DNA from: a virus | Virus record (IMG/VR): IMGVR_UViG_3300006751_000169 | Coordinates: 1 to 21,663 of that record | Length of the DNA stretch: 21,663 nucleotides | Reading direction: 5' to 3' (one strand) | The notes under the pieces: generated by a model | The model's input: the letters and a program-made list of their open reading frames with translations, nothing else | Told to the model about the DNA's origin: nothing | Database searches by the model: none | Shown here: positions 7,109 through 13,711 of the stretch, piece after piece | Position numbering within the stretch: the stretch's first letter is position 1 | Layout of the letters: every line of letters begins with the position of its first letter | Program-made: the position numbers and the translations under genes

Positions 7109-9327
7109 TATCTTCTTCCTCCTGCATGTATATCTAATCTAAAGGTTCCTAATTTCCAATTCGCATCAATTGCTGTATTAGATATAGTTAATGCTACAGC
7201 TCTAGCTCTAGCTCTAGTATCAATTTTTTGCGTACTTGATGTAATTGTAAAAGGACCTAATGAGGAACTAGCTGCGGAATCATTAGGATAATTTCTTAAA
7301 TCTAATTGAACAATTGTATTTCCAGCTTGAGCAATAAAATCAGGAAGTACCCTACTTACTCTCATCATAAATTCTCCATCCCCTCTTAAATCAGCTAGTG
7401 AAGTAGCTGCACCTCTAATTACTTTCTGTGTAATATCATAATCACCTGAAGTAATGTTAGCTGCGATGGCGCTTACAGTTCCTATCTTAACTTGATTAAC
7501 TCCTGTTTCGTGTTGATAATAATATGAAACTCCATCTGTGTTTCCGTACACATCATAAGATGAATCAACGCCTGCATCATAAGCAGTCGCATGAGGTAAA
7601 CCAAATACAGCTGAGTCTACCCACGTAGTTCGTGGGAATACAGAGCTTGCGTTAGTATACCAAATTGGTCTTTCAGAGGTAGAGTCTAAGTAACTATATA
7701 TAACACATCTGTTTACTACGTTTGAATCTGCTTTTGGATAAAACCACATAACTTCTCCAAACAAGTTATTAATTCCACAATATACTAATTGACCAGATGT
7801 TGTATTTAAATCATCATAAACATAATCCTCAACTAAACAGTCCATTGATTCTAAGTTACCAGTATATCTAAAGAAACCATTATCAGACATCCAGTATGCA
7901 GCACCATCAACCTCAACGGCTGCATTCTTACCAATCAATCCACAGTTAGTACCTACTTGTTCATAGGCGAAAGTAAAAGGAGTTCCCACAAATCTCATAG
8001 TAAATAGAGATGTGTTGGTCCAAACATAAAGAGCATTTCTACCAAGCTTAGCTCCCATGATCCGTGATCCAGCGGCCAGTCTTTGTGTACCAGCACTATT
8101 GGTTGCTGTTGGTGCCCAGGTAGTAATATCTTCTTGGTCCGAGAACCTTATAAACATATCGTCTTGTGTATCCGTATCTCCAATTGTTGTTTCTGTTCCA
8201 AATAAAACTAAGTGACGATCCGGAGTAGAGACTAACATATCACGTGACGCTGTTGGTGCACCACTAACAATTGTTGCTCTTGTTTCTACTGCTCTGAGTG
8301 GATCTGCATCCCATTCAAAAACTGCTCCATTACAAATTAATGCAAGAGCTGTACTTCCTAAATTATCTAAAGACCAAAGTCCTGGTTCTGCTACTTTATC
8401 TGTTGTAGCTGCTGCTTGGCCCCATGCAGCATAATTACTATAGTCTGTAACAGTGGCGCCATTACTGTGAGAAGCGTTTGTTGTTCCTCTAACATTTCTA
8501 ACAATTCCTGTGAAGCTTGTGGCAGTGAGACCTGTGTAAGATATTTCTTCATTATCAACTTTTATATAATTTGTTCCACTAGCTGGAAATCCTGTAGTAC
8601 TAGCTACAGTAATCGTGGTTCCAGAACTTCCGGTTCCATATGCATCAGCACCTAGTGCTCCATTTAAAGTAGTAGTTTGTGGATTAGTTACGCTACCACC
8701 AAACTGAGAAATACCCCATCCATAAACCCCAACCTGATCCGCAGGTCCTACGTGGTAATATTGATAATAAGTTATCCCTCCAGAAGTAGTTGCGCCTGCT
8801 CCAGTTTCATTACTATCCATTGTAATAGTAAGAGTAGCGGCTGTTGGTACACTAGTGACCATAAATTTTTTATCACAAAAATCTGAAGCACCAAAATCAG
8901 AACCTGTAATAGCAGTAAATGTAGTTGTATCCCCAAATAAAATAATGTCTCCAGCTAAAATATTGTGTGTAGATGAAAATGTAATTGTTACTTCCGGATC
9001 TCCATTTGTTGTGCTGAATGCGTTCGTAAGAGCTGTACCTGATGGATTAACTAAAGGGTGAATGTCATAAAAAACTCCTCCAGAATAAACATATAGAATT
9101 CTATTAGTTCCTAGCAGAGAGTATTTAATACCACCATTATTAACCATCTGATGAATAGCCCGAGTAGGTCCTGTTAATTTCTTATCTCCCAAAGAAGACC
9201 AACCACCTATTTTTTCAGGAGTACCATATCTAAAACGGACATTTTCCCCACCAGTCCATTGCGACTCAGCACCCGTAGCGGTTACTTGTTTATTAAATCC
9301 AGGTAAAAAGGCTATTTTTTGCAGCAT
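7108..9327 (-). CDS. Tail nozzle / stabilisation-type protein (P22 gp10-like), 739 aa
   Basis: The protein starts MLQKIAFLPGFNKQVTATGA; ATG at 9327 is chosen. A GTG at 9336 in the same frame would add three residues; neither has a strong SD. The N-terminus, the following GGENVRFRYGTPEKIGGW motif and the C-terminal FRLDIHAGGRR are features I associate with podovirus 'packaged DNA stabilisation' proteins. These are P22 gp10-like and act as the tail nozzle below the adaptor ring, the T7 gp12 position. Its length suits that role (T7 gp12 is about 790 aa). Residues ~233-295 hold a module (GFPASG...EEISYTG...RG...H..GATV) also found in the 280-aa gene. Many Tyr/Trp/Gly strands suggest a beta-propeller-like fold. 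It is followed by three tiny coupled genes. Confidence 0.75.
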   Translation of the reverse strand: MLQKIAFLPGFNKQVTATGAESQWTGGENVRFRYGTPEKIGGWSSLGDKKLTGPTRAIHQMVNNGGIKYSLLGTNRILYVYSGGVFYDIHPLVNPSGTALTNAFSTTNGDPEVTITFSSTHNILAGDIILFGDTTTFTAITGSDFGASDFCDKKFMVTSVPTAATLTITMDSNETGAGATTSGGITYYQYYHVGPADQVGVYGWGISQFGGSVTNPQTTTLNGALGADAYGTGSSGTTITVASTTGFPASGTNYIKVDNEEISYTGLTATSFTGIVRNVRGTTNASHSNGATVTDYSNYAAWGQAAATTDKVAEPGLWSLDNLGSTALALICNGAVFEWDADPLRAVETRATIVSGAPTASRDMLVSTPDRHLVLFGTETTIGDTDTQDDMFIRFSDQEDITTWAPTATNSAGTQRLAAGSRIMGAKLGRNALYVWTNTSLFTMRFVGTPFTFAYEQVGTNCGLIGKNAAVEVDGAAYWMSDNGFFRYTGNLESMDCLVEDYVYDDLNTTSGQLVYCGINNLFGEVMWFYPKADSNVVNRCVIYSYLDSTSERPIWYTNASSVFPRTTWVDSAVFGLPHATAYDAGVDSSYDVYGNTDGVSYYYQHETGVNQVKIGTVSAIAANITSGDYDITQKVIRGAATSLADLRGDGEFMMRVSRVLPDFIAQAGNTIVQLDLRNYPNDSAASSSLGPFTITSSTQKIDTRARARAVALTISNTAIDANWKLGTFRLDIHAGGRR

Positions 9328-9377
9328 ATGATTCACTATATATTAGTTATTAATATAAAGAAAGTGAGAAATCTAGC

Positions 9378-9899
9378 TTACATGAAATCGCTATTAAAAG
9401 CTATGATAGTTTTTCGTGAATTACTCTTAATTTTTTCTGATGTATGAGACATGAAAGCAGGGAAAGTAAGTAAATCTCCTTCTTCCGCTTTTATCTTATA
9501 TGTTTGTTTACTATTTAATAAAGGCCTTATTGTAGTTGTCATACTATTATCTGGAAGTTCTAAATAAAAAGTATTACCAAAATTTGTTTTTGCATGCCTA
9601 TGCCATTCATGACAATCATTCTCATAGTATTGTTGAAACCATGTATTCTTGATTTCCCAGGATTTCTCTTTTAACAGCTCCTGTATTTCCCTCATGTAAG
9701 GAGTTATAATTTTATAGAAAAGATCTAAGTATTCTCTTTTATAATCTGAAGGAATATTCCAATCAGTCTTGGAAATATTCTCATAAGAAGATGGAGGCAT
9801 TTTATCTATTAAAGATAGCAGTTCCTTCTTAATCTCTTTATGCTCTTTTATCTTGGTAATAAGATAATAGCTTTCAATCTTTTTTATTTTAATTGTCAT
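9378..9899 (-). CDS. 2OG-Fe(II) oxygenase-like protein, 173 aa, HxH variant
   Basis: ATG at 9899 forms an ATGA overlap with the stop of the upstream oxygenase; a longer frame from 9950 is unlikely because it lies inside the neighbour. The N-terminal ~80 residues are helical and charged. The catalytic-like core is HEWHRHA at residues 97-103, a strand FYLELPD at 111-117, then EEGDLLTFPAFMSH with His152 and Arg162 before the strand KTIIAFNS. This is the double-stranded beta-helix order of 2-oxoglutarate/Fe(II) oxygenases: first His, distal His, then Arg for 2OG. The usual carboxylate ligand of HxD is replaced by His (H100-R-H102), as in some phage 'putative 2OG oxygenase' families. The substrate is unknown. 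Confidence 0.75.
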   Translation of the reverse strand: MTIKIKKIESYYLITKIKEHKEIKKELLSLIDKMPPSSYENISKTDWNIPSDYKREYLDLFYKIITPYMREIQELLKEKSWEIKNTWFQQYYENDCHEWHRHAKTNFGNTFYLELPDNSMTTTIRPLLNSKQTYKIKAEEGDLLTFPAFMSHTSEKIKSNSRKTIIAFNSDFM

Positions 9900-10471
9900 T
9901 GACAACAGTTTCCTTCTCCATTGAAACCGTACCATCCAGTAATAACACATTTCTTTTTTTTCTTATTGATGATACCTACATGGGAATGGGTCCAATCTGT
10001 TGGCCAAATAAGAGTGCTTCCTATAACACAATCAGAAGTAAATTTTTGCTTAGGCCAAGATGTTCCTGCATCTTTAACGGTATTTAAATAAGTCATAAAC
10101 ACAAGTACTCTTGGGGAAGAATGTACACAACCTCTCTCACAATGTATCTTTTTAAATCCTCCACCTGGCTTATAACATTGAATATTGTATGCTTCAGTTA
10201 TAGCCCACCTCTGTAATAAACTATCTAGTTCTGGATATTTTTTTCTATACTTATCAATACATTTCTGTAACTGATTTTTATATTCATTGAAGGGGTAATC
10301 ATTAAAGTCCGGTTGGATAGATATGTCCTTAGATTCTTTTACATCTTTATCAATTCCCATTCCCACAATGCCTTCAAGAACTTTGTCTTGGTTGTCATGA
10401 TAATATTTTAATATGTCTTTACATATTTTCGTACTAACTTTTGATTGATATATAAAAGTATCTTGTTTCAT
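9896..10471 (-). CDS. 2OG-Fe(II) oxygenase, 191 aa, HxE variant
   Basis: The start ATG overlaps the previous TGA as ATGA. Helical N-terminal half. The core begins YNIQCYKPGGGFKKIHCERG, where His110-x-Glu112 would be the metal pair. It is followed by the strand RVLVFMTYLN (121-130), a DAGTSW turn, and IWPTDWTHSHVG with the distal His at 162 or 164. The final strand is CVITGWYGF. The pattern matches a family I know from marine phages (PGGGFK, HCER, TYLN, WP-DWTH, ITGWY), annotated as 2OG-Fe(II) oxygenase. The 2OG-binding basic residue is not obvious; a Lys-rich run at 170-174 precedes the last strand. The Cys-rich tail (NCCQ) is unusual. Target unknown. Confidence 0.82.
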   Translation of the reverse strand: MKQDTFIYQSKVSTKICKDILKYYHDNQDKVLEGIVGMGIDKDVKESKDISIQPDFNDYPFNEYKNQLQKCIDKYRKKYPELDSLLQRWAITEAYNIQCYKPGGGFKKIHCERGCVHSSPRVLVFMTYLNTVKDAGTSWPKQKFTSDCVIGSTLIWPTDWTHSHVGIINKKKKKCVITGWYGFNGEGNCCQ

Positions 10472-10806
10472 TTATTTATAATTATATTCCAGGTTAGATC
10501 TATTATTAAATTCTGTAGTAATAGATCGGTAATCTTATTTTTTTGAATATACTCATGTAATTCTTCTATGTCCAAAATAATCCATTTGTTCTTAAAACTA
10601 AATACCATTTTTTCTGCTTTTGTATCAAAGAATCCTATCTTTCCTTCTGTACTATCTTCAAATTTTTTAATTGGTCTAAGGTCAAATTTATATGATTGAT
10701 TGGCTGAGCCATGTAATATCCCTTCTACATCCCACCCTTCTTTCTGTTGTGGGTACTTTATATTTTTTAATAACTTTAAAAAATCTTTAGTGCTATTCCG
10801 CGTCAC
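10468..10806 (-). CDS. Unknown protein inside the oxygenase cassette, 112 aa
   Basis: The start is GTG at 10806, overlapping the end of the upstream oxygenase by 14 nt; no ATG occurs until far inside the frame. The stop overlaps the next ATG as ATGA. The sequence is basic at the N-terminus (MTRNSTKDFLKLLKNIKYPQ), then has a beta-like part (YKFDLRPI, GKIGFFDTKAEKMVFSF, KWIILDI) and a helical hydrophobic C-terminus (DLLLQNLIIDLTWNIIINK). It has no His/Asp metal motif, so it is not an oxygenase by sequence. Its tight coupling on both sides suggests it works with its oxygenase neighbours, for example as a partner or substrate carrier; this is speculation. I do not recognise the family. Confidence 0.65.
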   Translation of the reverse strand: MTRNSTKDFLKLLKNIKYPQQKEGWDVEGILHGSANQSYKFDLRPIKKFEDSTEGKIGFFDTKAEKMVFSFKNKWIILDIEELHEYIQKNKITDLLLQNLIIDLTWNIIINK

Positions 10807-11506
10807 GATGTTTAAAAGCTATTGGTAGTCCTAAATGTTTTCTCGTATCATATATATTAGCTGCTTTACCTCTAACAACTGTATTACTCAAATAATCATC
10901 TATATTATAATGTAAAAAAACTTGGGCACATTCATCTCCTTTAAATTCTTTTCGCCAATGTTCTAGTTCACACCCAGAATATACTAACATGTCTCCTGGT
11001 TTTAAATCTACTTTAACTCCTTTAGACTTTGATGGTTGATAATCTTGAACACCATGTACACCTTTAAGTGGACCATATACATGTCCACCTTTTGGATTAG
11101 GGTTTAGATAAATTGGCCAATGGTCCCCACCTAAATTCATTGTTGCTGAAAGCTCACAACTAAATCTATCTTTATGTCTAGCAAGAACATCTCCGTTTTT
11201 ATAAATTCTTGCATATGAATAAGTTGGAGATAACCTTAATTTAATTTTTTTCTCTATAACTGGTTGTACCTTTAATAATAGTGTTTCCATTGCTATATCC
11301 CCATAGTGAGAATATGTATTAGGCACCTGAGAGTCCTCCCATGTTCCCCAATCTGTTGTTGATGGTGGAATATATTGAGTATTACGCATTGTTTCTGCCA
11401 CCTGTCTTTTCATTAAAAAATAATTATAAACAAAACACGCTAGGTCAGAGGAAACCGCTTTTCTAATTACTATATATCTCATCTGTTGAAAGCTTTTTTT
11501 AGTCAT
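10793..11506 (-). CDS. 2OG-Fe(II) oxygenase, 237 aa
   Basis: ATG at 11506 is chosen (MTKKSFQQMRYIVIRKAVSS); an upstream TTG at 11515 in the same frame is less likely. The metal site is RHKDRFSCELSATMNLGG, with His111 and Asp113 in this numbering, and the distal His183 in GCELEHWRKEF after KPGDMLVYSG. The latter is the usual strand before the third ligand. The domain order (N-terminal helices, a TYSYARIYKNGDVLARHKD entry, a long insertion with PNPKGGHVYGPLKG, a C-terminal FLHYN strand) fits a P4H-type 2OG oxygenase also found in cyanophages and pelagiphages. The gene overlaps the upstream gene by 8 nt and the downstream one by 14 nt. The substrate cannot be read from the sequence. Confidence 0.82.
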   Translation of the reverse strand: MTKKSFQQMRYIVIRKAVSSDLACFVYNYFLMKRQVAETMRNTQYIPPSTTDWGTWEDSQVPNTYSHYGDIAMETLLLKVQPVIEKKIKLRLSPTYSYARIYKNGDVLARHKDRFSCELSATMNLGGDHWPIYLNPNPKGGHVYGPLKGVHGVQDYQPSKSKGVKVDLKPGDMLVYSGCELEHWRKEFKGDECAQVFLHYNIDDYLSNTVVRGKAANIYDTRKHLGLPIAFKHRDAE

Positions 11507-11963
11507 GTACCCCAAACGATAAAATTATTCTAGGTGTTAAACCTAATGATCGATGTTTAACTCCTTTTCCTATAAACAATCTATCTCCTTTCTCTACAAT
11601 TATTTCTTCATTATCAATAAAATAAAGTGTTCTACCATACACTCCGAATATGTTAACTGATTCTATGTCTTTATGAGCGGGACCTCTTGCTCCTTTAATT
11701 ATTGAAAAAAATATATCTAAATCACTTGGTAAGTTTTCTGGGTTTAAAGAACTATTTAATTTGTTATAAGTATCATAGAAAAATTCTTCTTTCTCAACAT
11801 TTTTTATTTTAAAGCAGCTTTCAAGAACATGGTCAAGCATCCAATGAGACATTAGATTACTTTTAAAATTATTAACAGAGAGAATTTCGAATAATTTATT
11901 AAAGTCTAATTCATATTCAAATTTAATGAAATTTTTTTGAAGGAAATAATTTTGATTGTTCAT
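11499..11963 (-). CDS. Cupin-fold 2OG-Fe(II) oxygenase-like protein, 154 aa
   Basis: This short 154-aa protein has the catalytic core in its C-terminal third. GPAHKDIESVNIFGVYGRTL gives His97-x-Asp99; VEKGDRLFIGKGVKHRSLGL gives the distal His137; Arg145 precedes ILSFGVHD. This HxD...H...R order in about 60 residues fits a minimal double-stranded beta-helix. It could act as a 2OG dioxygenase or as a metal-binding cupin. The N-terminal ~90 residues are helical (LDFNKLFEILSVNN). ATG at 11963 lies 4 nt from the upstream TAG. The C-terminus overlaps the next gene. It is smaller than the usual 2OG oxygenase (about 180-250 aa), so it may be a compact form. Confidence 0.72.
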   Translation of the reverse strand: MNNQNYFLQKNFIKFEYELDFNKLFEILSVNNFKSNLMSHWMLDHVLESCFKIKNVEKEEFFYDTYNKLNSSLNPENLPSDLDIFFSIIKGARGPAHKDIESVNIFGVYGRTLYFIDNEEIIVEKGDRLFIGKGVKHRSLGLTPRIILSFGVHD

Positions 11964-11967
11964 AATA

Positions 11968-12609
11968 CTATTTAAATGGATGTCCTAGATTCCACATAAC
12001 TAAAGAATATCTCTTTCCTTTTGTTACAGGCTTTACTCTATGCCACACAAAACTAGGGAAGATAACAATACTGCCCTTAGTTTTTAATTCCTTACATTTA
12101 ACAACATGTCTTTTTTTATCAGGATCCTTGTTTCTAAAATCAAATTCAAAATCACCACCTTTATAATCTTTAGGATCAGATAATGAAAGAGCAACAGATA
12201 GCTTTCTAATTTTACCATGAAAGCCTAGATTATCGGGAGTGTTATAAGGCTCAGTCCAACTATCACAATGCCAATCATAGTGTTGGTTTAATTTATATTT
12301 TGTAAATTGACACGGCTCGCTCCAATCCCATTGGAAATTCCAACCTGCTTTTTCATTAGCTTCATGTATATAAGGACCCAGTTCACTATATATCCATGGG
12401 TGTTCTAACCAAGTTATATGTGAGTTCCTTTTCTTTTTTAAAGTGGATAGTTCTTTCTTTTTTAATGGTTGTTTCGTTAGGTCTCTGTCGCCAAAGCCAC
12501 CGGTTAAGGCTTGTTGTTTTGTTTGTTGTAAACCCAGTTGTATAATTCGATCACACAAATAAGAAGATAGGGCAGACTTATAATAGTAATAATAATTATT
12601 TAGATTCAT
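11968..12609 (-). CDS. 2OG-Fe(II) oxygenase, prolyl-hydroxylase (PKHD) type, 213 aa
   Basis: This is the clearest oxygenase of the set. CQFTKYKLNQHYDWHCDSW places His114 and Asp116 as metal ligands, with His190 in IVIFPSFVWHRVKPVTKG and Arg200 in KRYSLVMWNLG as the 2OG-binding residue. The strand IRKLSVALSLSDPKDYKGGD between them is diagnostic of the PKHD / prolyl 4-hydroxylase-like family (PF13640-type). The length is normal for the family. ATG at 12609 overlaps the upstream gene by 14 nt; a run of Tyr (NNYYYYYKSA) follows the start. The expected reaction is 2OG- and O2-dependent hydroxylation of a protein or small-molecule side chain; the target is not known. Confidence 0.9.
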   Translation of the reverse strand: MNLNNYYYYYKSALSSYLCDRIIQLGLQQTKQQALTGGFGDRDLTKQPLKKKELSTLKKKRNSHITWLEHPWIYSELGPYIHEANEKAGWNFQWDWSEPCQFTKYKLNQHYDWHCDSWTEPYNTPDNLGFHGKIRKLSVALSLSDPKDYKGGDFEFDFRNKDPDKKRHVVKCKELKTKGSIVIFPSFVWHRVKPVTKGKRYSLVMWNLGHPFK

Positions 12610-13105
12610 AAGTAAAAGTTAAGATATAGTTTTGTTGACTAGATAAATTAGGAGTTATTCTATAAACTAAATGAGCTGGAAACATTACAAAATGATTAGT
12701 GTTCAATCCTGTCTCAAAAAATTTATTTTTGAATTTATTGTCATCATACTCTATCACAACATTGCAAGAATTTTTATCTACCTTAACTCCATAAAGCAAA
12801 ACATAATCCACAGAATTTCTTAAATCCATTGGGTCTACTTCTATTACTGGAAGAGATTGTTCGTTTGGTTTATATATACTACCAACCGTATCTTTTTTTA
12901 TAAGGAATCTACGATGTTTCAACATAAAAAAATCTCTTATATATGTATTTAATATATCCACACTTCTAGAAAATGGAAAATTGTTAGGCTCAGAGGTATA
13001 AGATAAAACATCGGCACGTAAGGTTTCTGAATTTATTTCAACACCTTCAGGTAATTTTATTTCCCCACTGTAAACAGCTGTCTCTGATAATATTTCTTTA
13101 TTCAT
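12596..13105 (-). CDS. Degenerate 2OG-oxygenase-like protein, 169 aa
   Basis: First gene of the promoter-led oxygenase run. The C-terminal pattern NHFVMFPAHLVYRITPNLSS followed by QQNYILTFTYE (about 137-167) aligns by eye with the final strands of 2OG oxygenases ('FPS-x-x-x-H-x-I-x-P...R-x-S-x-x-x-N'). However, the distal metal His is replaced by Tyr148 and the 2OG Arg by Gln/Asn. No HxD/HxE pair is visible upstream; the strand-like parts are DYVLLYGVKVD and CNVVIEYDD. This suggests a related fold without catalytic metal, perhaps a regulatory or binding subunit. ATG 13105 has a weak SD and lies about 14 nt from the predicted transcript start. The oxygenase relationship is inference. Confidence 0.7.
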   Translation of the reverse strand: MNKEILSETAVYSGEIKLPEGVEINSETLRADVLSYTSEPNNFPFSRSVDILNTYIRDFFMLKHRRFLIKKDTVGSIYKPNEQSLPVIEVDPMDLRNSVDYVLLYGVKVDKNSCNVVIEYDDNKFKNKFFETGLNTNHFVMFPAHLVYRITPNLSSQQNYILTFTYESK

Positions 13106-13125
13106 CTTTATGCTTTTATAAAATG

Positions 13126-13154
13126 TGTATACTAAAAATACACTAAGACGTCAA
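13126..13154 (-). promoter_or_regulatory. Sigma70-like promoter for the oxygenase cassette
   Basis: On the minus strand, TTGACG (13154-13149) is followed after exactly 17 bases by TATACA (13131-13126): 5/6 and 4/6 matches to the -35 and -10 consensus. The predicted start, about 13119, is 14 bases before the ATG at 13105. It lies in a 99-base spacer, the longest gene-free stretch of the window. The spacer also holds a 7-bp inverted repeat (CAACATC/GATGTTG, 13156-13174) just upstream of the -35 box. Confidence 0.5.
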
Positions 13155-13155
13155 C

Positions 13156-13174
13156 CAACATCCAGATGATGTTG
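13156..13174. repeat. 7-bp inverted repeat in the spacer before the oxygenase promoter
   Basis: The arms CAACATC (13156-13162) and GATGTTG (13168-13174) are perfect complements around a 5-base loop. No T-run follows on the minus strand, so it does not look like an intrinsic terminator for the 155-aa gene. Directly upstream of the -35 box, it could be a DNA-binding site or a weak RNA hairpin at the 3' end of the previous transcript. Confidence 0.4.
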
Positions 13175-13204
13175 CTATCGTTTTGATATAGATCAAAAAA
13201 AAAA

Positions 13205-13672
13205 TTAAGCTAGTTCGTCGACTAATGTCCAACCAGTGGTGTTATCGTTTTGATAAGCAGTTTCATCCCACGTCCACATCCATCCATGAGTGTTTGCTTC
13301 TCTATCACTTAGTTGTTCTGCTGTTAGTGTAGGTTCTGCACCGAGCGGTGAATCCCAACGAGCATCTGTAGTATTTTTTATCCAAGATGGATAAGGTTGT
13401 TCAGGCCAAAAATTATTAGTAGCTGCGTCCCAAGTATAACCTATACCTGCGTAGTTTCCTCTAAAAGGAGTACCACCCAGTACGTGTGTATTCTGATGTG
13501 TGTTGTAAGAAGTTTGAATCCATAAATGTGCTGGCCAATTATTATGGGTTTCTAGATATGCTTGACCTACTGCTTCCTCTTCTACGTTCTCAGCGTTGAG
13601 CACATCTTTGTCGTCAACCGCTAGGACTTGTAGAACTTCATTGTCTTCAGTGATTTTTGCGAAACTTGCCAT
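13205..13672 (-). CDS. Conserved marine-phage protein of unknown role, 155 aa (FRGNYAGIGY type)
   Basis: This 155-aa protein begins MASFAKITEDNEVLQVLAVD. It has GGTPFRGNYAGIGYTWDAA at about 66-84, YPSWIKNTTDARWDSPLGAE at 94-113 and WTWDETAY near 133-140. These blocks (FAKI-NNxV, TPFRxNYAGIGYTYD, YPSW...W..P, WDE) are typical of a small Trp-rich protein widespread in cyanophages and pelagiphages, often next to tail-fibre or oxygenase genes; this is from family memory. No catalytic motif is seen and the function is unknown. It may be a virion or fibre-associated protein. There is no SD before ATG 13672. A promoter-like sequence ends a few bases upstream, so the mRNA may be leaderless. Confidence 0.75.
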   Translation of the reverse strand: MASFAKITEDNEVLQVLAVDDKDVLNAENVEEEAVGQAYLETHNNWPAHLWIQTSYNTHQNTHVLGGTPFRGNYAGIGYTWDAATNNFWPEQPYPSWIKNTTDARWDSPLGAEPTLTAEQLSDREANTHGWMWTWDETAYQNDNTTGWTLVDELA

Positions 13673-13680
13673 ATATACTA

Positions 13681-13707
13681 TTTATAAATTTTGTTCGTTA
13701 AAGTCAA
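13681..13707 (-). promoter_or_regulatory. Promoter-like sequence before the 155-aa gene
   Basis: On the minus strand, TTGACT (13707-13702) and TATAAA (13686-13681) are separated by 15 bases, shorter than the usual 16-18. The predicted start, about 13674, is only 2 bases from the ATG at 13672, and no SD is present. The call rests on good hexamers in a spacer of 39 bases; the spacing lowers confidence. Confidence 0.35.
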
Positions 13708-13711
13708 TGTA

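Noticed and set aside
9337-9377. Possible promoter and AT-only inverted repeat before the nozzle gene
   Set aside because: TAATAT-like -10 sequences are expected by chance in this AT-rich spacer and no good -35 box lies at 16-18 bases. The 7-bp repeat (9339-9345 with 9351-9357) is pure A/T except in the loop.
9900-9950. Longer N-terminus for the 173-aa oxygenase (start at 9950)
   Set aside because: The extension lies wholly within the preceding oxygenase gene, while ATG 9899 makes a standard ATGA junction.
13181-13198. AT-rich hairpin (TTTTGAT/ATCAAAA) next to an A-run
   Set aside because: On the minus strand the T-run precedes the hairpin instead of following it, and the stem is weak, so it is not an intrinsic terminator for the 155-aa gene.
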